Assembly (NCBI GenBank): GCA_937927235.1
Contig: CALBCM010000011.1
Span: forward strand, 1-64,000
DNA: 64,000 nucleotides
Direction of reading: 5' to 3'
DNA from: an uncultured Johnsonella sp.
GTDB lineage: Bacteria > Bacillota > Clostridia > Lachnospirales > Lachnospiraceae
Of the stretch, positions 53,953-63,259 are shown piece after piece. The notes beneath the pieces are model-generated. The model saw only the letters and a list, made by a program, of their open reading frames with translations, searched no databases and was not told where the DNA came from. A program made the position numbers and the translations under genes. The first letter of the stretch is position 1; each line of letters opens with the position of its first letter.

Positions 53953-54094
53953 TAAATATCTCCAAAATATATCTTAAAATAATTAACCTTTACCAAACTG
54001 CAGCTAAATATACTCCACTTTATTCTACTACTAAACTAAAAAAAAATCAAACAGCAGCTGATTTTTTGATATTTTTTTATATTTTTTATAAGAC

Positions 54095-54123
54095 TTGTAC
54101 AGAAGCTCTTTTTCTGTTACAAT
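54095..54123 (+). promoter_or_regulatory. sigma-A promoter of the small-export-protein gene
   Basis: TTGTAC (54095-54100), 17 bases, and TACAAT (54118-54123) with TG one base before the -10. The start codon is 46 bases downstream. Confidence 0.75.
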
Positions 54124-54169
54124 CTAAGCCGTTGTTGTACAAAGACAATTTTCTTAAAAAGGAGAATAA

Positions 54170-54676
54170 ATGACAGAAAAAATTGTTGAAAAGCTGGTCG
54201 GAATGCTAGGAAAATTTTTATCAAAACACTTAATAGTTTTTATAGTGTCTATGTTTCCTATACTGGAGCTGAGGGGAGGGCTGCTTGCAGCGGCGGCACT
54301 TAAAATTAATCCTGTAGAAAGCTATATTATCTGTGTTATAGGTAATTTTATCCCTATTCCCTTTATTTTGCTTTTAATTAAATCTATTATAAAAAAGATG
54401 CTTGAAAGTAAAATTAAATTATTCAACTCCTTCGCTTCCTGGCTTCATAAAAAATCGGATAAAAATAAAGCTCAGATTGAAAAATACGGTTTTTGGGGGC
54501 TGGTGCTGTTTGTAGGGATTCCTCTGCCGGGCACAGGTGCCTGGACAGGTGCATTAATTGCAAGTCTGCTGGAAATGGAAAGAAAAAAAGCTTTTCTTGC
54601 CATATCCGTAGGTATTATCATGGCAAGTGCCATAATGATGGTGATTTCCTTCGGCATAGTAGGAAGGCTTTTATAG
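54170..54676 (+). CDS. small multidrug export family membrane protein
   Basis: A 168-residue polytopic protein of the COG2426/Sm_multidrug_ex family. It has four or five hydrophobic segments and the family's LRGGLLAAAALKINP near the start and LVLFVGIPLPGTGAWTGALIASLL in the middle. The family name rests on old annotation; the transported substrate is not known. AAGGAG lies before the ATG. It has its own promoter and terminator and is the only plus-strand gene in the last 13 kb. Confidence 0.85.
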   Translation: MTEKIVEKLVGMLGKFLSKHLIVFIVSMFPILELRGGLLAAAALKINPVESYIICVIGNFIPIPFILLLIKSIIKKMLESKIKLFNSFASWLHKKSDKNKAQIEKYGFWGLVLFVGIPLPGTGAWTGALIASLLEMERKKAFLAISVGIIMASAIMMVISFGIVGRLL

Positions 54677-54718
54677 TCTTTGCAGAGAGCTGAAAGTAAG
54701 GTAAAACCATTTTCAGAT

Positions 54719-54774
54719 AACGAAACGTCGAAACCTGTATTTACCGGGAGCCGGCGTTTCGCTATATTTTTTTA
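54719..54774 (+). terminator. terminator of the small-export-protein gene
   Basis: CGAAACGTCG (54721-54730) pairs with CGGCGTTTCG (54752-54761, one G-U pair), with further inner pairing, followed by CTATATTTTTTT. Confidence 0.85.
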
Positions 54775-54819
54775 TCTCTGTACTTGTGCAAATATAGTAT
54801 CTACATTCAGTTAGCTCTC

Positions 54820-54849
54820 AAAAAGGAACCGATTTCTCGATTCCTTTTT
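54820..54849. terminator. bidirectional hairpin terminator downstream of the pseudogene
   Basis: AAAAAGGAACCGA (54820-54832) pairs with TCGATTCCTTTTT (54837-54849) with one mismatch and carries T5 on both strands. It fits as the terminator of the decayed macrodomain gene on the minus strand. Confidence 0.75.
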
Positions 54850-54924
54850 ACAATTTTGTGTTCATCCCATTATAAGATTAAACCGCAATTATCCTGTCAA
54901 TTTCCGCTATAAGTTTTTTTCTAA

Positions 54925-55222
54925 TCATAAGAGTCTATTGTAAATATCCAAGTCCTTATCCTTGTACACATTAAAGATAACTTTCATCCGGCTTCCTGTT
55001 TCCTCGTAATATCTACGAATCGTGTCTACTGCTATCTCAGCCGCTCTTTCATTTGGAAACATAAATACACCTGTAGAGATACAGCAAAAAGCAAGACTCT
55101 TAACCTCATTGAAGCAAGTTCTTTTGCCCCTGTTCATTATACGGTATTTTGTAATCGCTTAACTGCGAATCATCTTTTTGCAACTGTTTAATCAGCCATA
55201 ATCTCTGTTCCTCATGAGTCAT
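54925..55222 (-). pseudogene. decayed macrodomain ADP-ribose hydrolase
   Basis: A remnant of a protein-ADP-ribose hydrolase (macrodomain). An intact start, ATG 55222 behind GAAGGAAGG, gives 38 residues (MTHEEQRLWLIKQL ... EQGQKNLLQ) like the family N-terminus and then a stop at 55108-55106. In another frame the family C-terminus follows at once: CCISTGVFMFPNERAAEIAV and VYKDKDLDIYNRLL, ending at 54925. From memory of family length (about 260 residues) roughly 150 or more central residues, including the ADP-ribose pocket, are deleted. The gene should be inactive. Its ribosome site and downstream terminator survive, so decay may be recent. Confidence 0.75.
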
Positions 55223-55337
55223 AAAAATTACCTTCCTTCTGAAGTACAAAAAGGAATCACTGTTTTGCAAAAATTAAGTCTGCAAACAACCTATAATTGA
55301 GAATGCTTACAGACTTGAATCAAGTATTTATTAATCA

Positions 55338-56540
55338 CTATCTATTTTTTAAAAAATCAGGTATTACAATTTGTACTTCCTTATTTGTTCTCGGTTTAAA
55401 AGCAGGTCTCGAAAAATCCGGCTGATTTGGCTCAGAAGAAGCCGCAGTTTCACTGCTTTCTGCTCCGCCTCTTATAAACGGAGGTGTAACTGGTTGACTT
55501 TCAGTATGCTGTGGAGCTGCCGCAGCTGCCTGTGAAGCCGCTCCTCTTCTTGCTGCCATTCCTTTTACAAGATTATTTACAGGTGCAGACTTGCTCTCAA
55601 GCCCGGTAGCAATTACCGTGATGCTTGTTTCATCAGGTACACTGTCATCATACATTGCACCGAACATAATATTTGCATCCTCTCCGGCAAGTTCCTGTAC
55701 GTAGCTTGCAGCTTCATTTGCTTCAATAAGGCTGATGTCACCGGAAATATTAAAGATAACATGGCTTGCACCCTCGATGGTTGTTTCAAGCAGAGGTGAC
55801 TGTATAGCCTGTTTAACCGCATCAAGTGCCTTGTCATCACCCTTTGCATATCCGATTCCGATATGTGCAATGCCTTTTCCGCTCATTGCGGTTTGTACAT
55901 CTGCAAAATCAAGATTGATAAGTGCAGGCACATTAATTAAATCAGTAATTCCCTGAACTGCCTGCTGCAGCACTTCATCAGCTTTTTTTAAAGCTTCAGG
56001 CATGGTAACACGTCTGTCAACGATTTCAAGAAGTTTATCATTAGGGATAATAATAAGCGTATCAACAACTTCTCTTAATTTTTCTATTCCTTGGAGCGCA
56101 TTCACCATTCTTTGCTTGCCTTCAAAGCTGAAAGGCTTGGTAACAACTCCAAGCGTAAGTATTCCTAAATCTTTTGCAATCCTTGCTATTACAGGTGCAG
56201 CACCGGTACCGGTTCCTCCACCCATGCCACAGGTAACAAAAACCATATCGGCACCTTTAAATACATTGGCAAGGTCTTCGGTATTTTCTTCCGCAGCCTT
56301 CTGCCCTACATCAGGCTTAGCTCCTGCTCCCAGCCCCTTTGTAAGCTTTTCTCCAATTTGCATAAGTGTGGGTGCCTTGCAAAGTTGAAGTGCCTGTTTA
56401 TCAGTATTAACACCAATAAATTCAACACCCTCAATACTGCCTTCTATCATGCGGTTTACTGCATTATTCCCGGCACCGCCTACCCCTACAACAATTATTT
56501 TGGCAGCGTTTTCCGTATCATTTATCTTTATTTCTAACAA
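55338..56540 (-). CDS. ftsZ: cell division protein FtsZ
   Basis: FtsZ is the tubulin-like GTPase that forms the division ring. The 400 residues hold the nucleotide loop GVGGAGNNAVNRM, the G-box GGGTGTGAAPVIA, the T7 loop NLDFADVQTAM and the C-terminal tail ending QIVIPDFLKNR, which binds membrane anchors. I start it at TTG 56540 with GGGAGG 8 bases upstream; an ATG at 56588 would add 16 unrelated residues. It closes the dcw cluster. No ftsA is present between ftsQ and ftsZ. Confidence 0.96.
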   Translation of the reverse strand: MLEIKINDTENAAKIIVVGVGGAGNNAVNRMIEGSIEGVEFIGVNTDKQALQLCKAPTLMQIGEKLTKGLGAGAKPDVGQKAAEENTEDLANVFKGADMVFVTCGMGGGTGTGAAPVIARIAKDLGILTLGVVTKPFSFEGKQRMVNALQGIEKLREVVDTLIIIPNDKLLEIVDRRVTMPEALKKADEVLQQAVQGITDLINVPALINLDFADVQTAMSGKGIAHIGIGYAKGDDKALDAVKQAIQSPLLETTIEGASHVIFNISGDISLIEANEAASYVQELAGEDANIMFGAMYDDSVPDETSITVIATGLESKSAPVNNLVKGMAARRGAASQAAAAAPQHTESQPVTPPFIRGGAESSETAASSEPNQPDFSRPAFKPRTNKEVQIVIPDFLKNR

Positions 56541-56651
56541 CTCAAATTCCTCCCGTAAAATATTATTGGGATATCTAGCGATAGCCAACTTATATGATAA
56601 AGGTTTTTAGCGAAAATTTCAACAATTTTCTTATAAAACCTTATAGAAAAT

Positions 56652-57392
56652 TTAATTAGTGATATTTTTTTGTTTAAATGTATATGCAGTAGTCCTGTCT
56701 TTTGTCATGCTGTAAGTATCAAGATAAAGCGTACCCTCAAGGTCGGCTATCTTAGGTAGCATATCCTTCAGTTCAGCCACCTTTCCGTCCATGTCGTCCG
56801 AGCTGCCAAGCACCACTTCAATTTTGCCGAGCTCCAAAACAGTTTCACCTGAAGAATTTATCTTTATCTTATCAACCTGAACCCCGTAAATTGAAAGCAC
56901 CTGAGTAAGATTTAAAATTTCATTAAATATTTTTTTATCCTCTACCGGAAGAGGCTTGTATAAACTTACACTGCCAAATTTAAGCCCGGTCACCATAGGC
57001 ACTTCCTCAAGTATTTTATCGGAGCTTTCTACTACCACTCCGTCCTTATCAAAGTACATGTGGGCACTCATATAGGATACATAAGCTACTATACTCTTTT
57101 CATAAACTATAACCTCTGCTTTAAAGGGATTCACTATAGTAATAGAATAATCCTGTACAAAAGGAATTTCAATCTTTTTCTTTCTTATATTGTTGATTAA
57201 ACAGTTGATAGTATTTCTTGATATATTATCCTTAAATATTAGATTTTCTATTTTTTCGCTCGTATACCAGGCATTTCCGGTTACTACTACCGTCTTAATG
57301 GATATATTAAGTAAAATCACTACAATCAAAACCGGTATAAGCACAATCCAAAACCATTTGCTTTTTATGATTGACATATACAGCGCTTTCAT
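56652..57392 (-). CDS. ftsQ: division protein FtsQ/DivIB
   Basis: FtsQ/DivIB is a bitopic protein that organises the FtsL-FtsI-FtsW complex. The 246 residues have a short cytoplasmic part, a membrane helix (about 10-30), a POTRA-like domain (KTVVVTGNAWYTSEKIENLI) and a C-terminal region ending near YSMTKDRTTAYTF. It lies 3 bases after ftsW. A murG gene that usually stands between them is missing. Confidence 0.85.
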   Translation of the reverse strand: MKALYMSIIKSKWFWIVLIPVLIVVILLNISIKTVVVTGNAWYTSEKIENLIFKDNISRNTINCLINNIRKKKIEIPFVQDYSITIVNPFKAEVIVYEKSIVAYVSYMSAHMYFDKDGVVVESSDKILEEVPMVTGLKFGSVSLYKPLPVEDKKIFNEILNLTQVLSIYGVQVDKIKINSSGETVLELGKIEVVLGSSDDMDGKVAELKDMLPKIADLEGTLYLDTYSMTKDRTTAYTFKQKNITN

Positions 57393-57395
57393 ACA

Positions 57396-58538
57396 TTAGT
57401 ACTCCAGTCTTATACTTCTTGAAACACTCAGTACAAGCCCCATCTCAATCATAAGAAATAATACTGAAGTGCCTCCATAGCTTATAAACGGCAGAGTAAT
57501 TCCGGTATTCGGCACTACCCCTGTTACCACCGCAATATTTAATAAAAGCTGAATAGCAATATGGACCATAACTCCTATAACCAGGAGTGAGCCGTATAAA
57601 TCAGGTGCCGAACTGGCTACTACTATCAGTCGGTATATAAGAAAGAGAAATACCATTACCATGCAGACCCCTCCGAAAAGTCCAAGCTCCTCGCATATAA
57701 TGGTAAATATCATGTCATTCTGGGCTTCAGGGATATAGCCGAGCTTTTGTATACTTTCACCCAGCCCTTTTCCCATAAGTCCTCCGGAGCCTATGGCATA
57801 AAGTCCCTGAAGGATTTGAAAACCTCCCTCAAGTGAATATTTCTGCGGATTTACCCAGACCAATATTCTCTGGAAGCGATAATTATTAATTATTGAGGCA
57901 TTAGACAGTTTGGTAATGATTACAGGAGTTATATTAAGCAGTACTATAAATACGACAAGCACTCCTGCATGCAGTACATAGAGGGAGGTTGCTATAAAAG
58001 TCATTCCATAAATTATGCCGCACATTATAATTCCGGCGCTCAGATTGCTTAATGCGATACAAAATATAAGCACTCCGGTATCCAATCCAATCTTAAGGAA
58101 ACCCTTAATACTATTGATTTCCTTGCCCATATTAGTAATGGTATAGGCAAGAAATATAATCAATGCCAGCTTGGCAAATTCAGAGGGCTGAAAAGTAAAA
58201 TTCTTCCAGCCCAGCCATCTTTTCTGACCATTAAAACTTTTCCCCACAAATAAAACTACAATATTCAGGAGATAAGCAAAAGCTAATATAGGCCGTCTGT
58301 GATTTAATATTTTATGATAATCACATAAAGAAACCATAAACATAACTATAATGCCTATGCCTGCCACTATTCCCTGCCTTAACATGTAGTAATAAGGAGC
58401 TTTATGAAGTCTTACCTGTGCTGCATACGAGCTTGCCGAAAAAATCATAACCATTCCGAATACAGTCAGGAAAAGCACAGCAAATACGAGGCTGTAATCA
58501 TAAAAATATTTGACTTTTTTTTTCTTCTCTCCGGGCAT
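57396..58538 (-). CDS. ftsW: SEDS peptidoglycan glycosyltransferase FtsW
   Basis: FtsW makes septal glycan strands with FtsI. The 380 residues form about ten membrane segments with PSEFAKLALIIFLAYTI, AQNDMIFTIICEELGLFGG and the end motif NTGITLPFISYGGTSVLFLM. The location between murD and ftsQ identifies it as FtsW rather than RodA. It starts behind AGGAGGTGAGG. Confidence 0.95.
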   Translation of the reverse strand: MPGEKKKKVKYFYDYSLVFAVLFLTVFGMVMIFSASSYAAQVRLHKAPYYYMLRQGIVAGIGIIVMFMVSLCDYHKILNHRRPILAFAYLLNIVVLFVGKSFNGQKRWLGWKNFTFQPSEFAKLALIIFLAYTITNMGKEINSIKGFLKIGLDTGVLIFCIALSNLSAGIIMCGIIYGMTFIATSLYVLHAGVLVVFIVLLNITPVIITKLSNASIINNYRFQRILVWVNPQKYSLEGGFQILQGLYAIGSGGLMGKGLGESIQKLGYIPEAQNDMIFTIICEELGLFGGVCMVMVFLFLIYRLIVVASSAPDLYGSLLVIGVMVHIAIQLLLNIAVVTGVVPNTGITLPFISYGGTSVLFLMIEMGLVLSVSRSIRLEY

Positions 58539-58560
58539 AACCTCACCTCCTTTTCTACTT

Positions 58561-59919
58561 TTATAAATTCAATACTTCCTTTTTAAATGCTCTGCCTCTT
58601 TCCTCATAATCCTTAAACATGCCCCAGCTCGCACAGGCAGGAGAAAGCAGCACGCAATTACCCGCATCGGCATAGGAAGCACAGACCTTGACCGCTTCAT
58701 GCATATCATCTGCATACATTATATCCCCAAAACCGTGCTTTCTCGCACATTCAGCTATACTGTCCCTGGTCTGTCCCATAAGTACAAGATACCTGACCTT
58801 ACCCTTAAACAGACTTACCCATTCATCATATGAGGAGCCCTTATCATAGCCTCCGGCTATAAGTATTATAGGACCCGGCATAGCTTTTATTGCCTGAATT
58901 GAAGCCTCAGGGTTGGTTCCCTTGGAATCATTAAAATATTTAACTCCGTGCTTTTCCATTACAAATTCAATCCGGTGCTCCACCGCCTGAAACTGAGCAC
59001 AGACTCTTTTAATAATATCTTCAGGAATTTGCATACATTCCGCTATGGCAACTGCTGCCATAACATTTTCATGGTTATGGATACCAAGTATGTTTAATTC
59101 CGAAGTTTTGATAATTTCTCTTTCGCCCTTTTCATCTCTGACAAAAATAGCTCCATTTTTAATATATACGCCTTTATCAAGAATATTTTTAGAGGAAAAA
59201 AATACCGCCTTAGCCTGAAGACACTCGCTTTCTCCAAACTCTCTCAAAGCCTTGTCCTCATAATTAAGCACGCAGAAATCTTCCGATGTCTGATTCTTAG
59301 CTATCTCTTCCTTGATTAAAATATAATTTTCCATAGTATGGTGCCGGTTTAAATGGTCGGGAGTTATATTTAATATAGCAGAAACGTGAGGTTTAAAGTC
59401 TATTATCGTTTCAAGCTGAAAGCTTGAAACTTCAAGCACTGTTACGGATTTATCCGTAGTATCGGCTGCTGTAAGAGTATAAGGCAGTCCTATATTGCCT
59501 GCTACAAAGGTTTCCTCATAGACAGCGTGCATTATCTCCCCTGTCAGTGCAGTAGTAGTTGTTTTGCCGTTTGTTCCGGTAATTGCAATAAGCTGTCCCT
59601 TGGCAGCCTTAAATCCGAGCTGAATCTCACTCCATATTTGTACATTATTTCTATCAAGCATATATACAAAGTCTTCTTCAAGACTGATTCCGGGACTTAT
59701 AACGCAGAGCCTGATACCGGCAACATCATTTTTTTTAAGAATTCCAAATTTAAATGATATTCTTTCCAGCTCCTCATCAGTAAAGTTTTCAGAAACAACA
59801 TGCTTCTTTAAAGTATCATTTTTATCATATAATACAACCTCTCCTCCAAGTCCTGTAAGAAGTTTTGCAGCGGCAATACCGCTTTTTCCGGCTCCTGCCA
59901 CTAAAACTTTGTCAGCCAT
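58561..59919 (-). CDS. murD: UDP-MurNAc-L-Ala--D-Glu ligase MurD
   Basis: MurD adds D-glutamate to UDP-MurNAc-L-alanine. The 452 residues show KVLVAGAGKSGIAAAKLL, the ATP-binding TGTNGKTTTTALTGEI, HLNRHHTMENY and FNDSKGTNPEA and LIAGGYDKGSSYDEW. It lies 17 bases after mraY. Confidence 0.97.
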   Translation of the reverse strand: MADKVLVAGAGKSGIAAAKLLTGLGGEVVLYDKNDTLKKHVVSENFTDEELERISFKFGILKKNDVAGIRLCVISPGISLEEDFVYMLDRNNVQIWSEIQLGFKAAKGQLIAITGTNGKTTTTALTGEIMHAVYEETFVAGNIGLPYTLTAADTTDKSVTVLEVSSFQLETIIDFKPHVSAILNITPDHLNRHHTMENYILIKEEIAKNQTSEDFCVLNYEDKALREFGESECLQAKAVFFSSKNILDKGVYIKNGAIFVRDEKGEREIIKTSELNILGIHNHENVMAAVAIAECMQIPEDIIKRVCAQFQAVEHRIEFVMEKHGVKYFNDSKGTNPEASIQAIKAMPGPIILIAGGYDKGSSYDEWVSLFKGKVRYLVLMGQTRDSIAECARKHGFGDIMYADDMHEAVKVCASYADAGNCVLLSPACASWGMFKDYEERGRAFKKEVLNL

Positions 59920-59936
59920 AAACGCCTACCTCCAGT

Positions 59937-60908
59937 TTATTTATTAATACCTAAAAATGCCAGCAGTGACAAAATCGTGCTTACTACAGTAAATACAGCT
60001 ACTACTCTGGTTTCAGACCAGCCGCTGATTTCAAAATGATGATGTATGGGTGCCATCTTAAAAAATCTCTTGCCCTTAGTTTTTTTAAAATATCCCACCT
60101 GAATTATAACAGAAAGCACTTCCGCAAGGTAGACAAAGCCTATCACCGCTATAAAAAGCGGCATGCGCATAATGAGTGCCATTCCGGACACATAGCCTCC
60201 TAAAGCAAGTGAGCCGGTATCTCCCATAAATATCTTTGCAGGATAAACATTATATAATAAAAAGGCTAAAAGTGAGCCTGTCACTGCCGCCGACATAGGT
60301 GCAACAGGAATATTTTCCTTAATTGCCGTCAGGGCAAAAAACAGAGCTACTACTATAGTAACACTTGAGCAAAGTCCGTCAAGCCCATCAGTAAAATTTA
60401 CGCCGTTATCAGTACCCAGCACTATAAAAAATACTGCCGGAAAAAATAATATTCCCAAATCAACCATAAGTCCGGTACTCATACCCCCTGTAAAAGGTAT
60501 GAGTACCTGCCTTGTACTTCCGCTTTTATATAAATAATAAGCAAATATTCCGGTAATTAAAAGCTGAAGAGCGAGCTTGGCTTTTACGGAAAGCCCCTCC
60601 GACTGTTTTTTCCTAATCTTAAGAAAATCATCAGTAAATCCTATCAAACCGTAGCCGAGTGTAAAAAGAAGTACAGGAAGGATTTCCCTATATTTAAATG
60701 AAAATATCCCGGCTCCTGCCAGTATTGCAAACATTATAACAATACCGCCCATAGTAGGAGTGCCGCTTTTTTTAAGATGATTTTGCGGTCCGTCATCTCT
60801 GGCCTGCTGCCCAAATTTTAATCTATGCAGCAGAGGTATAAATATAGGGCATAATAATGCACAGATTATAAAGCTTATAAGTATGGCATAAATACTATCA
60901 TTAATCAT
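59937..60908 (-). CDS. mraY: phospho-MurNAc-pentapeptide transferase MraY
   Basis: MraY makes lipid I from UDP-MurNAc-pentapeptide and undecaprenyl phosphate. The 323 residues show about ten membrane segments and catalytic/substrate segments KKSGTPTMGGIVI, TDDFLKIRKKQ, GVNFTDGLDGLCS, MGDTGSLALGG and MAPIHHHFE. It starts 2 bases after ftsI. The mraY and murD order is normal, but murF and murE are absent from the stretch between ftsI and mraY. Confidence 0.97.
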   Translation of the reverse strand: MINDSIYAILISFIICALLCPIFIPLLHRLKFGQQARDDGPQNHLKKSGTPTMGGIVIMFAILAGAGIFSFKYREILPVLLFTLGYGLIGFTDDFLKIRKKQSEGLSVKAKLALQLLITGIFAYYLYKSGSTRQVLIPFTGGMSTGLMVDLGILFFPAVFFIVLGTDNGVNFTDGLDGLCSSVTIVVALFFALTAIKENIPVAPMSAAVTGSLLAFLLYNVYPAKIFMGDTGSLALGGYVSGMALIMRMPLFIAVIGFVYLAEVLSVIIQVGYFKKTKGKRFFKMAPIHHHFEISGWSETRVVAVFTVVSTILSLLAFLGINK

Positions 60909-60910
60909 AT

Positions 60911-63259
60911 CTAATTTCCTGTTTTTTTCTTTTTAGTTTTCTTTTTAGCTGCAGCAGCAGTTGTTGGAACCTTAGTCTGCTGCCTGACCTTTTTTTTCTT
61001 CTTTTTAGCTTGAGCCTTAGTAGTTGCGGCAGGAGCAGTTTTAGCTGCCTTTTTTTTCTTGGCGGCAGCCTTGCTGCTCTCGCCTGCGGTTTCATTAGGA
61101 GCGATGCTTTGCTTACTCTCCTGATTTACGGGCTGATTGCTTATATCTTCAGAAGAAAGCCCGGGCGAAACAGGACTTTCAAAATCTAAACGAGGGTTCT
61201 CTAAATATTCCTCAGTTTCATATTCCGTGCTGCTCGGCGTATTTGCCTTGGAGCTTTCCACAGAAGCTTCAGAGTCATTCTGCTCAGCTTGTGCCGTGCT
61301 CTCCGCCGCTGAAGCTTCCTCGCCCTTTAATTTAGCCTCTACCTCTTCCTGTATTTTTTGTGCCGCTTCCTCATCCTTGGGAAAGATGCTCATATAGGGC
61401 AGTATATCAGTCATAATCTTGCTGAACAGCTCTCCTGCATAAGCAGAATGTGACTGATTGTCGGTATTGGGCTCATCTACTACTACATAGCAAAATACCT
61501 GAGGATTATCTACAGGTGCAAAGCCTGCAAAGGACAACAGATATTTACCGGAATTTCTCGGAAGCTTCTGTGAAGTTCCGGTTTTTCCTCCTACATCATA
61601 GCCTTCAACTTTTGCCGCTTCCCCAGTGCCTTTTTCTATAACATCTCTGAGAGCCTCTCTGATAAATACAGAGGTGCTGGTTGAAACTGTTTCTCTTACA
61701 AGCTTAGGCTCTATATCTTTTATTACAGAGCCCTGAGAATTAACTATCTGTTTAACTATGTGAGGCTCATAATAATATCCTCCATTTATCACAGAGCATA
61801 TAGCTGCCGACATCTGTATCATAGTACAGTTATAGTTCTGACCGAAAGAATTTGTAGCAAGGTCTATGGGCTTCATATCAGCAGCCTGATGAATGAGCGC
61901 TGAGGTGTCCGGTTCACCCGGAAGGTCTATTCCGCTCTTTACGCCCATTCCGAACAAATGCTCAAAATTGCTGAACCTATCAGTGCCAAGTCCCGATGCA
62001 ACCTGCATAATAGCATCATTGCAGCTTCTAATCAGGGATTCCTTTAAGGTAACATTTCCATGCCCTGAGCGCACGGCACAGTGTACTATACGATCTCCTA
62101 CAACCTGTCCTCCGTCACAATAAAAGCTGTCTTCAGGCTTTACTGTACCCTCCTCAAGTGCAGCAGCTACCGTCAATATTTTTGCAGGAGAGCCGGGCTC
62201 ATAAGTATCATTTACACAATAGTTCCTCCAAATATCATTCATAACCTCACTCTGAGCTTTAGTATCAAGTGCATTAAACTCCTCTTGAGTATAGTATTTA
62301 TCTATATTTCTGGGATGGTTAAGGTCATAGGTTTTGCTTGTTGCCATAGCAAGGATTTCTCCGTTATTAGGGTCCATCACCAGACAGGCGGTAATTTTGC
62401 TTCCCATCTGAGCTTCCCATTCGCTTATATGCTTTTCTACAATTTTTTGTATATTTGTATCCAAGGTGGAAATTATGGAGTTACCATCAGTGGCAGTCTT
62501 AATTACCCTTTCAAGATTGTAGTCATCATTGAGATAGCCGTATTCCCTACCGGCAACACCGATTAACTCATCATTATAATACTGCTCAATACCTCCAGTT
62601 CCTAAAGTATTGTCCTTATTGGCAAAGCCGATTGCATTGCAGGCAAGGGAATTGTAAGGATAAACTCTCTGATAGGCATCCTCAAACCATACTCCATAGA
62701 TTCTGGACTTTGAATCCTTGGCAGCAAACTCCGAGTTTATCTCTTTTCTCCTGCTTTCAAATTGTTCCTTAATTTCATAGCTGAGCTCTTTTTCCTGCCT
62801 TATATATCTGCTGTCCGCATTTTGGGTTATAATATTTTTTATATCTTCTTCATTATATCCAAATACCTCCGCCAACAGAGCAGCTGTCGGGGCAAGATAT
62901 TTTTCAGGTGCCTGATTTATCTGATAAGGGTCAATTATAAGGTTATAGACCTTATTGCTGGTAGCAAGATAAGTTCCGTTTCTGTCCATAATATCTCCTC
63001 TCCTGTAGGGGATATTGCTGGAATTATATCTTTGCTGTGCCAAAACTTTTTGATTATAATTTTTTGAATTGGACTGTATTGCATATACCTTTATCATCAA
63101 ACCGATGAGTCCAAGTACAATAACACCAAGACTTATCATAAGGCGAACATGCATGGCTCGTGTAAGCACTCTGTTTTTGGCGCCGCCCTCGTTTGCTTCT
63201 TTTTTCTTTACAGCAGTGCCTTTTCTGTTGCTGCTTTTACCTGTCCGGAATGTCTTCAT
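60911..63259 (-). CDS. ftsI: septal class B penicillin-binding protein FtsI with lysine-rich tail
   Basis: FtsI (PBP3/PBP2B type) cross-links septal peptidoglycan. The 782 residues have a membrane helix (about 36-56), a dimerisation domain with RRGDIMDRNGTYLA, and transpeptidase motifs S357-PAK (PGSPAKI), SCN (LIRSCNDAI) and K559-TG (GGKTGTSQK). After the transpeptidase domain (about 610) a 165-residue tail, first acidic and Ser/Glu rich then Ala/Lys rich (KKKKKK-type runs, AAAKKKTKKKKTGN end), extends outside the cell. There is no PASTA domain. It overlaps ftsL by 23 bases. Confidence 0.92.
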   Translation of the reverse strand: MKTFRTGKSSNRKGTAVKKKEANEGGAKNRVLTRAMHVRLMISLGVIVLGLIGLMIKVYAIQSNSKNYNQKVLAQQRYNSSNIPYRRGDIMDRNGTYLATSNKVYNLIIDPYQINQAPEKYLAPTAALLAEVFGYNEEDIKNIITQNADSRYIRQEKELSYEIKEQFESRRKEINSEFAAKDSKSRIYGVWFEDAYQRVYPYNSLACNAIGFANKDNTLGTGGIEQYYNDELIGVAGREYGYLNDDYNLERVIKTATDGNSIISTLDTNIQKIVEKHISEWEAQMGSKITACLVMDPNNGEILAMATSKTYDLNHPRNIDKYYTQEEFNALDTKAQSEVMNDIWRNYCVNDTYEPGSPAKILTVAAALEEGTVKPEDSFYCDGGQVVGDRIVHCAVRSGHGNVTLKESLIRSCNDAIMQVASGLGTDRFSNFEHLFGMGVKSGIDLPGEPDTSALIHQAADMKPIDLATNSFGQNYNCTMIQMSAAICSVINGGYYYEPHIVKQIVNSQGSVIKDIEPKLVRETVSTSTSVFIREALRDVIEKGTGEAAKVEGYDVGGKTGTSQKLPRNSGKYLLSFAGFAPVDNPQVFCYVVVDEPNTDNQSHSAYAGELFSKIMTDILPYMSIFPKDEEAAQKIQEEVEAKLKGEEASAAESTAQAEQNDSEASVESSKANTPSSTEYETEEYLENPRLDFESPVSPGLSSEDISNQPVNQESKQSIAPNETAGESSKAAAKKKKAAKTAPAATTKAQAKKKKKKVRQQTKVPTTAAAAKKKTKKKKTGN

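Noticed and set aside
60901..61095. Arginine/lysine/leucine-rich reading frame at the end of ftsI
   Set aside because: It is an out-of-frame reading of the lysine-rich ftsI tail.
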